Below are positions 19,074 to 25,151 of a stretch of 64,000 bases of DNA, piece by piece (within the stretch, counting starts at the first letter, position 1; each line of letters opens with the position of its first letter). The position numbers and the translations under genes were made by a program. The stretch comes from CAZHEV01 sp964531335 [NCBI: uncultured bacterium] (lineage in GTDB: Bacteria > Eisenbacteria > RBG-16-71-46 > CAZHEV01). The notes beneath the pieces were generated by a model. It worked only from the letters and a program-made list of their open reading frames with translations, did no database searches and was not told the DNA's origin. The stretch lies in the NCBI GenBank assembly GCA_964531335.1, contig CAZHEV010000006.1, positions 62,001 to 126,000 of the forward strand. Reading direction: 5' to 3'.

Positions 19074-19458
19074 TCAGGCCGATCGAGCCGGCCCATCGGC
19101 TTGGTCATCGAGGCCACGGATCGCGTCTTGGATCGACTCGACAGCTTTCTCATCAAAATAGGCCTCGCCGCACCGTAGGCACACTCAGGCAGGTACGGCA
19201 TCGAGAAGCAAGTGATACCCGCTACGGTCCACGTGAAATGGGCGGCCACGATGGCCCTCTCCGAGTACGAGGCCACTCAATCCCGTGGATCGTCGGGATA
19301 CTCCTCTATTACCTGGCCTGCCTCAACAACTGCTCGCACCCCGGCTTGAGTGGTCATTCTCTCTGGTCCAGCCACCTGCCGCAGTGCGCGCGGGAGGAAG
19401 AGAAGCCTCTTCGCTGCTGCACGTCGGATTCGATCCCGGATCAAGCCATTCCTCCATT
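19074..19458 (-). pseudogene. Fossil DUF4258 toxin fused to MqsA/YgiT zinc-finger antitoxin
   Basis: Minus-strand frames reveal two broken genes run together. From about 19458 downwards, the frame contains IRDRIRRAAAKRLLFLPRAL, then PERMTTQAGVRAVVEAGQ and VIEEYPDDPR, a DUF4258-type toxin. A frameshift near 19290 leads to a frame reading SGLVLGEGHRGRPFHV, still DUF4258-like. This runs straight into DRSGYHLLLDAVPA, a TGA where a Trp is normally found, and then VCLRCGEAYFDEKAVESIQ, the C-terminal half of a YgiT/MqsA-type zinc-finger antitoxin with its CxxC. The two genes are normally neighbours, so the fusion at the shared RPFHV-like words looks like a deletion. The toxin start is also missing. 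The stop is at 19074-19076. Confidence 0.7.
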
Positions 19459-19542
19459 CTCAGATTAGTATGCCACTCCGACGCAGTCGATGAGACAACT
19501 TAGCGGATTCACACCCACAGACGGCTCCGGCGCCGGATCGCA

Positions 19543-19995
19543 CTACCTTCTGATGCCATCCCTCGTTCTGGGACGGGTCGGGAACGGGAGGATCCCCGCA
19601 CGTTCGGCCAACTCTTGATTTGCTCGCGCCCAGCGCTTCACCCATGGCACAATACCGAGAAACCGGAAATATTCGTGGGCGATCTCAGGACGCAACTCGC
19701 GGAGACCACCTCGCTCAACGGCCCGAATCCTGTATTGTGGCCTGCGGATCTGTGACGCTACGTCCCTAATCGTCAGCCCGCGATTGTTGCGCTCTTGCTC
19801 GCACTTGGCGCCCAGTGATTGCCACCTCAATCCGTCTTCAAGCCGCACGCCATATCCTCGAGCAAGCGCGACCATATCCCGGCCAAGAAGGCGCCGCACC
19901 TCTCCTGCGACGATGCGGATCTCTTCATCAGTGAGAATGCTCGTCTTCTTTCGGAGCTTCTTATTCAATTTGGCCGGCACTTCGGACTCGTTCAT
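19543..19995 (-). CDS. XRE-type helix-turn-helix protein
   Basis: A 150-residue protein. Residues about 60-110 form an XRE-type fold (LGAKCEQERNNRGLTIRDVA, then SQIRRPQYRIRAVERGG), although the family's usual second-helix consensus is loose. Residues 18-50 are a helical segment (LTDEEIRIVAGEVRRLLGRD). It is the only visibly intact gene between attC sites B and C. Its start lies 4 bases from site C, leaving no room for a promoter inside the cassette, so it may be read through from the upstream cassette. It may be an orphan antitoxin or regulator; no toxin partner is seen other than the fossil next to it. Confidence 0.65.
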   Translation of the reverse strand: MNESEVPAKLNKKLRKKTSILTDEEIRIVAGEVRRLLGRDMVALARGYGVRLEDGLRWQSLGAKCEQERNNRGLTIRDVASQIRRPQYRIRAVERGGLRELRPEIAHEYFRFLGIVPWVKRWARANQELAERAGILPFPTRPRTRDGIRR

Positions 19996-19999
19996 GTCA

Positions 20000-20097
20000 A
20001 TTCAACGCATGCGTAACCTGCAAGTGCAGCCTGGCGCGGGGCCCGCCACCGCAGGGTCCGGGACAGACAAGATTGTCAGGTTCACGCAGCGTTATGC
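20000..20097 (-). repeat. attC-like site C
   Basis: ATTCAAC to GTTATGC, 98 bases. It shares its left arm (ATTCAACGCATGCGTAACCTG) with site A almost exactly and ends with CAGGTTCACGCAGCGTTATGC. The RelE-like stop codon lies within its right end. Confidence 0.85.
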
Positions 20098-20390
20098 CGC
20101 CGCATTCTAAGTGTCTTTGGGGAGTTGGGGCTGTGCCATACAGCGACAATCCAGACGATCTTCCCCTTCACTCGGTAGAAGAACCGATACGGCGGGATGA
20201 TCACCTCCCTGTAAGGCAATTCTGGGAATTCCGGCACAGCTCTCCCGGAACCCGGAAACCTCTCAAGCCGGCGCAGTGGCCTCTCCGCAAGCTTGCGAAA
20301 CCTCAACGCGGCAGAAGGTCTGTCACGATGAATGTAGGCCACAGCCGACAGAAACTGGTCACGAGCCGTGGGCGTGAACCTAACCTTCAA
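20082..20390 (-). CDS. RelE/ParE-family toxin
   Basis: A 102-residue protein with the RelE/ParE fold: MKVRFTPTARDQFLSAVAYI, a charged helical hairpin (FRKLAERPLRRLERFPGSGR), then the beta strands LPYREVIIPPYRFFYRVKGK and IVWIVAVWHS. Conserved positions (Arg in YRFFYR, the C-terminal His) are present. Such toxins cut ribosome-bound mRNA (RelE) or inhibit gyrase (ParE); which is unclear. It overlaps the antitoxin gene by four bases and ends inside attC site C. Confidence 0.88.
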   Translation of the reverse strand: MKVRFTPTARDQFLSAVAYIHRDRPSAALRFRKLAERPLRRLERFPGSGRAVPEFPELPYREVIIPPYRFFYRVKGKIVWIVAVWHSPNSPKTLRMRRHNAA

Positions 20391-20668
20391 CCTGCTTCTC
20401 CCTCAAGCAGCCGATCAGCTTCGCTCAAGACCGTCGCCAGATCATGCCCCTCGCCGGCAGCTATCTCTCGCTCGCCCCTGGCAATCATGAGCAGCAGTTG
20501 TCTCTCATGCTCAGACCGCTCGTATGCCTCCACACTCAACATCACAGCCGCAGCACGCCCTCTCTGCGTAACTACCAATGGCTGCTTCAGGGAACGCAAT
20601 CGTCGCAAAACAGAGGCCGCATCCTGTCTAAGCTCAGTGATGGGCACTATCTTGGGAATCCTAGCCAT
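20387..20668 (-). CDS. Phd/YefM-family antitoxin
   Basis: A 93-residue protein. Residues 8-50 (VPITELRQDAASVLRRLR, then KQPLVVTQRGRAAAVMLSVE) follow the Phd/YefM dimerisation and DNA-binding domain. The C-terminal acidic helix would mask the toxin. It precedes its toxin with a four-base overlap, has a good Shine-Dalgarno (AGGAGG) and a strong promoter with a palindrome just upstream. Confidence 0.88.
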   Translation of the reverse strand: MARIPKIVPITELRQDAASVLRRLRSLKQPLVVTQRGRAAAVMLSVEAYERSEHERQLLLMIARGEREIAAGEGHDLATVLSEADRLLEGEAG

Positions 20669-20680
20669 AACCGTACCTCC

Positions 20681-20721
20681 TATAATACGCTTATTATACT
20701 CATTAAAGGTACGTTGCGCAA
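20681..20721 (-). promoter_or_regulatory. Phd/RelE module promoter and operator palindrome
   Basis: On the minus strand TTGCGC (20716-20721) and TATAAT (20693-20698) are 17 bases apart. The perfect inverted repeat TATAATA-CGCT-TATTATA (20681-20698) covers the -10 box and the start site, the expected operator of a Phd-type autorepressor. Confidence 0.7.
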
Positions 20722-20749
20722 CCCCCTTCCGCGATCCAACTCTGAGTCG

Positions 20750-20880
20750 GCATAACGCCCGGCGTCAGCGGCGGCCTTTGATGCACGCCGGCCGGGCAGG
20801 GCGCACTTCTGACCGACGACAAGTATTTTTTCCTCCGGGAATTCTTAGTGTCGCTCACCACGCCGGTCTAGAATGTCCCC
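20750..20880 (-). repeat. Half attC-like site D
   Basis: GCATAACGCCCGGCGTCAGCGG at 20750 resembles the left arm (R''-L'') of common attC sites, and a GCCCGGC/GCCGGGC stem follows. No matching GTTRRRY arm is found before site E, so this is a truncated or decayed site. The stretch to 20906 holds no gene. Confidence 0.5.
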
Positions 20881-20906
20881 TTTATCACGGTTAGCTTTAT
20901 TTACAG

Positions 20907-21003
20907 ACTCAACGTCTGCGCAACTTGTAGGCCAAGGCCGGCGCGGCGGGTGCACCGCAGCCAACATGACAGGCAAGACCGTCAGGTTCACGTTATGTTG
21001 GCT
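20907..21003 (-). repeat. attC-like site E
   Basis: ACTCAAC to GTTGGCT. Inner arms GCGCAACTTG and CAGGTTCACG pair imperfectly. About 57 bases in its right half are near-identical to site H, including the words GGCGCGGCGGGTGCACCG and ACATGACAGGCAAGACCGTC. Confidence 0.8.
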
Positions 21004-21015
21004 TCCAGTGTATTC

Positions 21016-21372
21016 TTATGCGGAGATCCGCAAGGCCTTCGCTGCTTTGACCAACGCCTTGTCCAGTGTCCACAATGTGCATTGACTGAGCATAGCGGAT
21101 GCAAGCAGATGAACATCCACCCAACCTAACCCCCGGCCATACAGTTGCTTCGATTCCAGCAAGTGCATTGCCTCCAAATGATGTGCCACATGGGCTTGCG
21201 GCAGGGCGGAGAGTAGCGCGAGAATCTCGCCACGATTGACAAGATTGCCACACGCCAACTCGCCCACCACCAAGGGGTGGCAGACTACTTGCTCCTCGTA
21301 GAGCAAGCCCTTGAGGCGTTCGTTACCCTTACGCAGGTGCTCTACCCACACCAAAGTGTCTACGAGTATCAT
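21016..21372 (-). CDS. vapC: VapC-type PIN-domain toxin
   Basis: A 118-residue PIN-domain ribonuclease. Acidic active-site residues are visible: ILVDTLVWVEHL (Asp5), VVGELACG (Glu about 38), GWVDVHLLASAM (Asp about 86) and TLDKALVKAA (Asp about 104). PIN toxins coordinate Mg/Mn and cleave tRNA or rRNA. It overlaps the antitoxin gene by four bases, and its stop is 13 bases from attC site E. Confidence 0.9.
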   Translation of the reverse strand: MILVDTLVWVEHLRKGNERLKGLLYEEQVVCHPLVVGELACGNLVNRGEILALLSALPQAHVAHHLEAMHLLESKQLYGRGLGWVDVHLLASAMLSQCTLWTLDKALVKAAKALRISA

Positions 21373-21569
21373 GCCGCGCTGGCCGGACGCCTTCTCCGCG
21401 CGCGACGAAGCTTCTTCTCAGTGCCACCCAGATCTGCCAATCTACGGGCACTCTCCCTGGCAATTAAAGCCTCAAGACCCAGCCTGACGAGGGCAGTCTT
21501 CTCCTTGACGCCAGTAAGCCTCGACGCCCGTTGGATAAGGGCATCATCTATGTTGAGTGTCGTTCGCAT
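21369..21569 (-). CDS. vapB: VapB-type antitoxin (ribbon-helix-helix, DUF2191-like)
   Basis: A 66-residue protein starting MRTTLNIDDALIQRASRLTG, the strand-helix of the VapB/DUF2191 ribbon-helix-helix type, with a basic C-terminal tail (GGTEKKLRRARRRRP). The antitoxin comes first and the toxin overlaps. Upstream on the minus strand a TTGACA and the inverted repeat TGCATCA-A-TGATGCA are visible, but no well-spaced -10 box, so the promoter is less certain than in the other cassettes. Confidence 0.85.
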   Translation of the reverse strand: MRTTLNIDDALIQRASRLTGVKEKTALVRLGLEALIARESARRLADLGGTEKKLRRARRRRPASAA

Positions 21570-21632
21570 ATGTATAAGTCTGCATCATTGATGCATATAC
21601 TGTCAAGCGAAATCTGTGAAGCCAATCTGTGA

Positions 21633-21734
21633 AGCCAACGTTGCAATAAGCTGCGGCGCGGACTGCCGCGGGGCCTGCCGCCGCAGAAATTGTATCATGA
21701 GCCGGGTCCGCTCGTCACGACTGACTGTCCGTCC
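21633..21734 (-). repeat. Half attC-like site F
   Basis: AGCCAACGTTGCAATAAGCTGC starts a site identical in its first arm to site J, but no GTTRRRY arm follows before site G begins at 21735. It is an abutting remnant without a cassette between it and site G. Confidence 0.5.
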
Positions 21735-21848
21735 GCCTAACGTTGCAACAAGCTGCGAGTGCGGCCGGTGGCAGCCGGGTTGGCGCGGAATTGGCGTTTC
21801 GCCGATTCCGTGACAAGAGCACTTGTCAGCTTCATTGATATGTTATGC
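21735..21848 (-). repeat. attC-like site G
   Basis: GCCTAAC to GTTATGC, 114 bases. Arms GCAACAAGCTG and CAGCTTCATTG pair, and the interior is nearly identical to site I (GTTGCAACAAGCTGCGAGTG is shared). It marks the 3' end of the Phd/VapC cassette. Confidence 0.85.
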
Positions 21849-21859
21849 CTGACACGGCT

Positions 21860-22084
21860 TCACGAGGTTCGTCTCCTTCCCTTGCGAACGAGCTCCACGA
21901 TCTCATGACGCGTGAGATCAAGATTAACTCCACCGACATCCAAAGGCGAATCCGATGCGGTCTGTGGGCGAACCTCGAAGATCTGGCCGTCCCGCCGTCG
22001 TATCCTGACTGAGCCCTCACGGCAAGCCTTTTCAAGCAATGCAGCCAGTCGCTGGCGTGCTTCCGAATACGTATAGATCTTCAT
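21860..22084 (-). CDS. Phd-like antitoxin downstream of a PIN toxin
   Basis: A 74-residue protein: KIYTYSEARQRLAALLEKAC and RIRRRDGQIFEVRPQTASD resemble the N-terminal domain of Phd/YefM antitoxins, with a short charged tail. Unusually the toxin gene comes first; this start overlaps the toxin's stop by four bases. The toxin-first order is known for some modules (for example HigBA) but is less common for PIN toxins. Confidence 0.75.
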   Translation of the reverse strand: MKIYTYSEARQRLAALLEKACREGSVRIRRRDGQIFEVRPQTASDSPLDVGGVNLDLTRHEIVELVRKGRRRTS

Positions 22085-22479
22085 CCTTCAACCTCCAGCA
22101 CTCGTACGCCGGCTCCCTTGGCAACCCGCAGCAATGTCTGATCAAGCGATATCACGCTGCATCTCTGCTTGCGCGCGCAGGCAATCACATAGGCGTCGTA
22201 GGCGTAGATGCCATGCTCCACGGCCAGGTCGAGAGCGGCCGCCAGATCAATATCGATGTACCGCACAGGTATCCGATCATATGCCCGCAAGACCCGAGCT
22301 ATCTGTTTGGCATCAATTCGATTGCGCTTGAACATCGCTGCCAGGGCGTTGCCAACCTCCCAATGAACAGAAGCCGGAGCCAAGAGATCCGCCCCACGGG
22401 TCAACCTAACGAGGGTACGTCGCTCTGGTTCGCTTGTGAGTGCAGCAATCATTACTGATGTATCAATGACCAGCTTCAT
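22081..22479 (-). CDS. vapC: VapC-type PIN-domain toxin (toxin-first module)
   Basis: A 132-residue PIN-domain protein: KLVIDTSVMIAALTSEPE (Asp5), HWEVGNALAAMF (conserved Glu), YDAYVIACA (conserved Asp) and ISLDQTLLRVAK (final Asp) give the acidic quartet. I chose the ATG at 22477-22479, which places the Asp in the usual position and has GTGAGG 6 bases upstream; earlier in-frame codons lie inside the promoter. It shares little sequence with the other PIN toxin of the array. Confidence 0.88.
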   Translation of the reverse strand: MKLVIDTSVMIAALTSEPERRTLVRLTRGADLLAPASVHWEVGNALAAMFKRNRIDAKQIARVLRAYDRIPVRYIDIDLAAALDLAVEHGIYAYDAYVIACARKQRCSVISLDQTLLRVAKGAGVRVLEVEG

Positions 22480-22494
22480 ATGGGCCTCACACTC

Positions 22495-22528
22495 GTACAA
22501 TTGTACATATTGCCACATGTTTTGTCAA
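22495..22528 (-). promoter_or_regulatory. Promoter and GTACAATTGTAC operator of the PIN/Phd module
   Basis: On the minus strand TTGACA (22523-22528) and TACAAT (22500-22505) are 17 bases apart. The perfect 12-base palindrome GTACAATTGTAC (22495-22506) covers the -10 box, suggesting autorepression. The transcript leader would be about 15 bases. Confidence 0.7.
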
Positions 22529-22549
22529 GTTCGATGTGAATCCAAATAG

Positions 22550-22645
22550 GCATAGCGTCGGCGTAACCTGCGGGCGCAGGCCGGCGCGGCGGGTGCACCG
22601 TAGCCAACATGACAGGCAAGACCGTCAGGTTCACGTTAGAACGCT
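22550..22645 (-). repeat. attC-like site H
   Basis: GCATAGC to a GTTAGAACGCT end. Inner arms GCGTAACCTG and CAGGTTCACG match those of sites A, C and E; the right half is nearly identical to site E. The outer box on the left deviates from the consensus (AGC in place of AAC). Confidence 0.75.
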
Positions 22646-22934
22646 ATCCCCCTTCTGCTTCTAACTCCCTCTCAAGTCGTTCAGCCAAGAAGATCTTTAT
22701 CAGCGATTGGTATGGTACATCCCGCTTGTTAGCCAGAAGCTTCAATTCCGCAAGCATAAGTTCTGGCAGGCGCAGAGAGATGGTCTTGAGCGACGGCTTC
22801 AGGTTCGGTAGGATAACTCGTCTTGCCCTGGACCAGTCAACATACTGAGTCGAATCCGCGTCAGCCCAGAACCGGCGCTCCCGATCCTCAGACTTGTATT
22901 TCGGGATCCTCTTCTTCTTGCTAGAGCTCATCAA
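22644..22934 (-). CDS. brnA: BrnA-family antitoxin
   Basis: A 96-residue protein. The BrnA pattern is clear: FWADADSTQYVDWSRA at about 22-37, then LPNLKPSLKTISLRLPELML and KRDVPYQSLIKIFLAERL, a C-terminal ribbon-helix-helix DNA-binding domain. It follows the toxin gene with a 14-base overlap, the standard toxin-first order of BrnTA. Two adjacent ATG codons are possible starts. It ends at attC site H. Confidence 0.88.
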   Translation of the reverse strand: MMSSSKKKRIPKYKSEDRERRFWADADSTQYVDWSRARRVILPNLKPSLKTISLRLPELMLAELKLLANKRDVPYQSLIKIFLAERLERELEAEGG

Positions 22935-23223
22935 ACACCTTCCGTTCTCTACGATTCATGTCCCGGGCGGAGATGACCCGTATCCTCCTCTGACAGACCG
23001 TGAATACCACAAACAGCCTTCGCCCGGCATCAGTTACGCCGAGCGCATATTGCCGAACTTCCGACTTCGAGTGTTTCTCGTCCGCCCCTGCCACCAGAGG
23101 GTGGTTGAAGAAGACTTGCTCACATTCAGACGCCGAGACTCGATGTTTCTCCCAGTTCTTCAGGAGGTTGCCCTCGTCCCACTCAAACCCAATCCAATCT
23201 CTGAACGCGTGTGTGTCGCCCAT
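22921..23223 (-). CDS. brnT: BrnT-family ribonuclease toxin
   Basis: A 100-residue protein with the BrnT signature: FEWDEGNLLKNWEKHRVS, AGADEKHSKSEVRQYALGVT, RRLFVVFTVCQRRIRVISAR and DMNRRERKVF. BrnT cuts RNA and is held by BrnA. The ATG lies exactly where the transcript from the upstream promoter should start, so the message appears to be leaderless. Confidence 0.9.
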   Translation of the reverse strand: MGDTHAFRDWIGFEWDEGNLLKNWEKHRVSASECEQVFFNHPLVAGADEKHSKSEVRQYALGVTDAGRRLFVVFTVCQRRIRVISARDMNRRERKVFDEL

Positions 23224-23229
23224 ATACTA

Positions 23230-23258
23230 TGTATATTGTATCCATATACGCCTGTCAA
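23230..23258 (-). promoter_or_regulatory. brnTA promoter placing the start codon at +1
   Basis: On the minus strand TTGACA (23253-23258) and TATACA (23230-23235) are 17 bases apart. Six bases separate the -10 box from the ATG of BrnT, so transcription would begin at or within a base of the start codon. GTATATGG is repeated on both sides of the -10 box, a likely BrnA site. Confidence 0.7.
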
Positions 23259-23276
23259 GCGATTTCTTCAATAGGC

Positions 23277-23398
23277 GTTCTACGTTGCAACAAGCTGCGA
23301 GTGCGGCCGGCGGCAGCCGGGTTGGCGCGGAATTGGCTTTGCCGATTCAGTGACAAGAGCATTTGTCAGCTTCATTGAATTGTTGGACGGCCCCGACC
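23277..23398 (-). repeat. attC-like site I
   Basis: GTTCTAC to GTTGGAC, 122 bases, the longest site. It is nearly identical to site G over its interior (GTTGCAACAAGCTGCGAGTG to CAGCTTCATTGA) and differs mainly in the outer boxes. Confidence 0.85.
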
Positions 23399-23413
23399 GG
23401 TCAGGCCTCCTTG

Positions 23414-23788
23414 CTATCCGGCAGATCTCAATGGAAGGGTACGGATGCGGATCTGCCCCTCGGAAACGCTCATGATCGCACCCTTCTCGAGAATTGCTCT
23501 GTGGTGCTCTAGAATCTCACGGAGGTAATGATTGACCGAGTCCGGACTCATGTTGCGGAGTCGGAAGGTGATGACGCTGGGGAGGTTTGCCCCTGCAGAG
23601 GAAAGCAGCTCTCCGAACTCGAGATCGTGCGTAATCAGGATGCGCTCCTCCTCCCGAGCTTTGGCAAGGATGTCCGGGTCAGGAAGCCGCTCTAGGCCCT
23701 GATCTCTGAGATGTATCACATCCTGTCCCTGATCACGGAGAAATTGGCCCGACACCGGGGAGATGCCCATGTCCAAGAGAAATCGCAT
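23414..23788 (-). CDS. DUF5615 PIN-like toxin
   Basis: A 124-residue protein of the Mut7-C/DUF5615 PIN-like type: RFLLDMGISPVSGQFLRDQG (first Asp), VIHLRDQGLERLPDPDIL, then ILITHDLEFGELL (THD-type Asp) and VITFRLRNMSPDSV. It is found with DUF433 partners as a proposed toxin-antitoxin pair. It begins two bases after its partner's stop codon, and its stop is 16 bases from attC site I. Confidence 0.85.
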   Translation of the reverse strand: MRFLLDMGISPVSGQFLRDQGQDVIHLRDQGLERLPDPDILAKAREEERILITHDLEFGELLSSAGANLPSVITFRLRNMSPDSVNHYLREILEHHRAILEKGAIMSVSEGQIRIRTLPLRSAG

Positions 23789-23790
23789 AT

Positions 23791-24021
23791 CTAAGCAGTC
23801 TTAGCAGGATAAACGGTCTCCTCTGCTAGCCACGCCACGTACTGCAGTGATTCGCGGACATCATCAGGTTCGAGATCCGGGTAGGCGTCCAGAATATCCT
23901 CCACCGTCATACCATTTGCCACCAGGTTGACAACTAGGGACACAGTGATCCGCATGCCGCGGATGCACGCCCTACCTCCCATGACGTTCGTGTCAAACGT
24001 GATGCGATCAAAACCCAGCAT
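23791..24021 (-). CDS. DUF433 antitoxin-like protein
   Basis: A 76-residue winged-helix DUF433 protein: FDTNVMGGRACIRGMRITVS is the diagnostic G-x-P/A-x-I-x-G-T/M-R segment, followed by GMTVEDILDAYPDLEPDDVR. It stands first in the pair with the DUF5615 gene. The start has GGGAGAG upstream. No clear promoter was found in the 95 bases to attC site J. Confidence 0.85.
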   Translation of the reverse strand: MLGFDRITFDTNVMGGRACIRGMRITVSLVVNLVANGMTVEDILDAYPDLEPDDVRESLQYVAWLAEETVYPAKTA

Positions 24022-24115
24022 TGCTCTCCCTCTCAGTCTCTCGAAGGATGTCCCGGAACTCGCTGCGTCCAGATTCTACCACTGCCCCTTATGTATGGGA
24101 ACCCCCTTGTTGTCC

Positions 24116-24213
24116 GGCCAACGTTGCAATAAGCTGCAGGCGCAGGCCGGCGCGGCGGGTGCACCGCAGACGCCGTGACGGACAAGTCCTGCCAGGTTCA
24201 CGCAGTGTTAGAG
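24116..24213 (-). repeat. attC-like site J (mosaic)
   Basis: GGCCAAC to GTTAGAG. The left arm (AACGTTGCAATAAGCTGC) belongs to the F/G/I subtype, while the middle and right arm (GGCGCGGCGGGTGCACCG, CCAGGTTCACG) belong to the E/H subtype, so this site looks like a recombinant of two site families. Confidence 0.8.
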
Positions 24214-24221
24214 CTCATCAA

Positions 24222-24527
24222 CTAGCCAGCTAGCTTCAGGACAGATACTTCCCGCTCAAGTCTGTCCTTCAGGCGATCCTTCTCGACCTCAAGATCGTAA
24301 CGGGTCTGGAGATTCAACCAGAACCTATCTGACGTCCCAAAGTGTCTGGATAGTCTAAGTGCAGTGTCCGCCGTGATCGAGCGCTGTCCGTGCACAATCT
24401 CATTTATCCGCCGAGGAGACACGCTTATCTCCTTGGCGAGACGATACTGGCTGATTCCCAAAGGCTTAAGGAACTCCTCGAACAGGATCTCGCCGGGATG
24501 AACTGGGGGTAACTTCCTGCCACTCAT
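24222..24527 (-). CDS. higA: HigA-family antitoxin (XRE helix-turn-helix)
   Basis: A 101-residue HigA/VapI-type protein: PPVHPGEILFEEFLKPLGIS, then QYRLAKEISVSPRRINEIVH is the helix-turn-helix, and ITADTALRLSRHFGTSDRFW is the conserved segment after it. I chose the ATG at 24525-24527 with AGGAGGAT upstream; it lies 10 bases after the toxin's stop codon. The extra upstream residues of a longer frame run through the toxin gene. Confidence 0.9.
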   Translation of the reverse strand: MSGRKLPPVHPGEILFEEFLKPLGISQYRLAKEISVSPRRINEIVHGQRSITADTALRLSRHFGTSDRFWLNLQTRYDLEVEKDRLKDRLEREVSVLKLAG

Positions 24528-24537
24528 GCAGATCCTC

Positions 24538-24819
24538 CTAATGGTAGTCCGTGATCTCCACCTCGTAGGCATTTCCTCGATCCCAGCGGAAGCAAATGCG
24601 CCACTGGTTATTGATCCGGATACTGTGATGTCCAGCCCGCTTCCCGGACAGCTTCTCCAGACGATTGCCCGGGTGCGACCTCAGATCACTCAACGATTCG
24701 GCAGCATCCAGCACCAGCAACTTGCGCAGTGCCGCGCGCTGCACGCTCGCTGAGTACCTCCGTGAGCGAAGCCGGTTGAATATCCTCTCAGTCTCGCGGT
24801 CGGCAAATGTCCGGATCAT
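24538..24819 (-). CDS. higB: HigB-family toxin
   Basis: A 93-residue RelE-superfamily toxin: MIRTFADRETERIFNRLRSR, AALRKLLVLDAAESLSDLR, the basic RLEKLSGKRAGHHSIRINN, then QWRICFRWDRGNAYEVEITD. It cleaves mRNA on the ribosome. Two starts are possible; the ATG at 24817-24819 coincides with the expected transcription start of the upstream promoter, so translation is probably leaderless. The other start, two codons earlier, sits on the edge of the -10 box and would not be fully transcribed. Confidence 0.88.
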   Translation of the reverse strand: MIRTFADRETERIFNRLRSRRYSASVQRAALRKLLVLDAAESLSDLRSHPGNRLEKLSGKRAGHHSIRINNQWRICFRWDRGNAYEVEITDYH

Positions 24820-24825
24820 GACCAT

Positions 24826-24854
24826 ATATTAACGTGTCGCGCTAATAGCGTCAA
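24826..24854 (-). promoter_or_regulatory. higBA promoter, leaderless type
   Basis: On the minus strand TTGACG (24849-24854) and TAATAT (24826-24831) with 17 bases between. The predicted start site falls on the A of the second ATG of HigB. Confidence 0.7.
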
Positions 24855-24985
24855 CCGTTATCTTCAGCTGGATCCTCAGCTGGATGTAACCTCCGGCGGA
24901 ACGTGCGACAACCGAGCGAATTAGCCCGCTTGGCTGATTCACCTTCGAGCCACCCCATCCAGTGAAGCTGACTAATCCCTTGTAC

Positions 24986-25098
24986 CCATAACGTCGAGCA
25001 TCAGCTGCGGCCGCGTCCACCGTCCCGGCGGGCTGGCGCGCCGCGTGCTCCGCAGGCGGCGTGACGGCAGCGGTCGTCAGCTGTATGCGTTGTTAGCC
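24986..25098 (-). repeat. attC-like site K
   Basis: CCATAAC to GTTAGCC, 113 bases. Inner arms CATCAGCTGCGG and CGTCAGCTGTATG pair. It is the rightmost clear site and lies 53 bases from the stop of the lipoprotein gene. Confidence 0.8.
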
Positions 25099-25151
25099 GG
25101 ATAGAACTCCCAGGCGCAGCCGGTGAGCGATGGTAGAACTTGCCGGCTCTG

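Larger units (their letters stand above)
18195..25098 (-). mobile_element. Cassette array of attC sites without integrase (CALIN), toxin-antitoxin rich
   Basis: Nine complete and two half attC-like sites lie at intervals of 0.2-1.1 kb. Each full site has an outer box of the RYYYAAC...GTTRRRY type and a long imperfect inner stem. All genes between sites are on the minus strand and end a few bases before a GTTRRRY box. In the sites checked (A, C, E, H) one arm has a single extra base compared with the other (for example GCGTAACCTG against GCGTGAACCTG). That asymmetry places the recombining strand so that minus-strand genes are in the standard cassette orientation. No tyrosine integrase or attI is visible on either side, so it matches the class of clusters of attC sites lacking an integrase. 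The last cassette (lipoprotein, to about 26432) lies to the right of site K. Confidence 0.82.

Noticed and set aside
24829-25020. Minus-strand 63-codon frame between the HigB promoter and attC site K
   Set aside because: It runs through the attC site and over the higBA promoter and has no domain or ribosome site.
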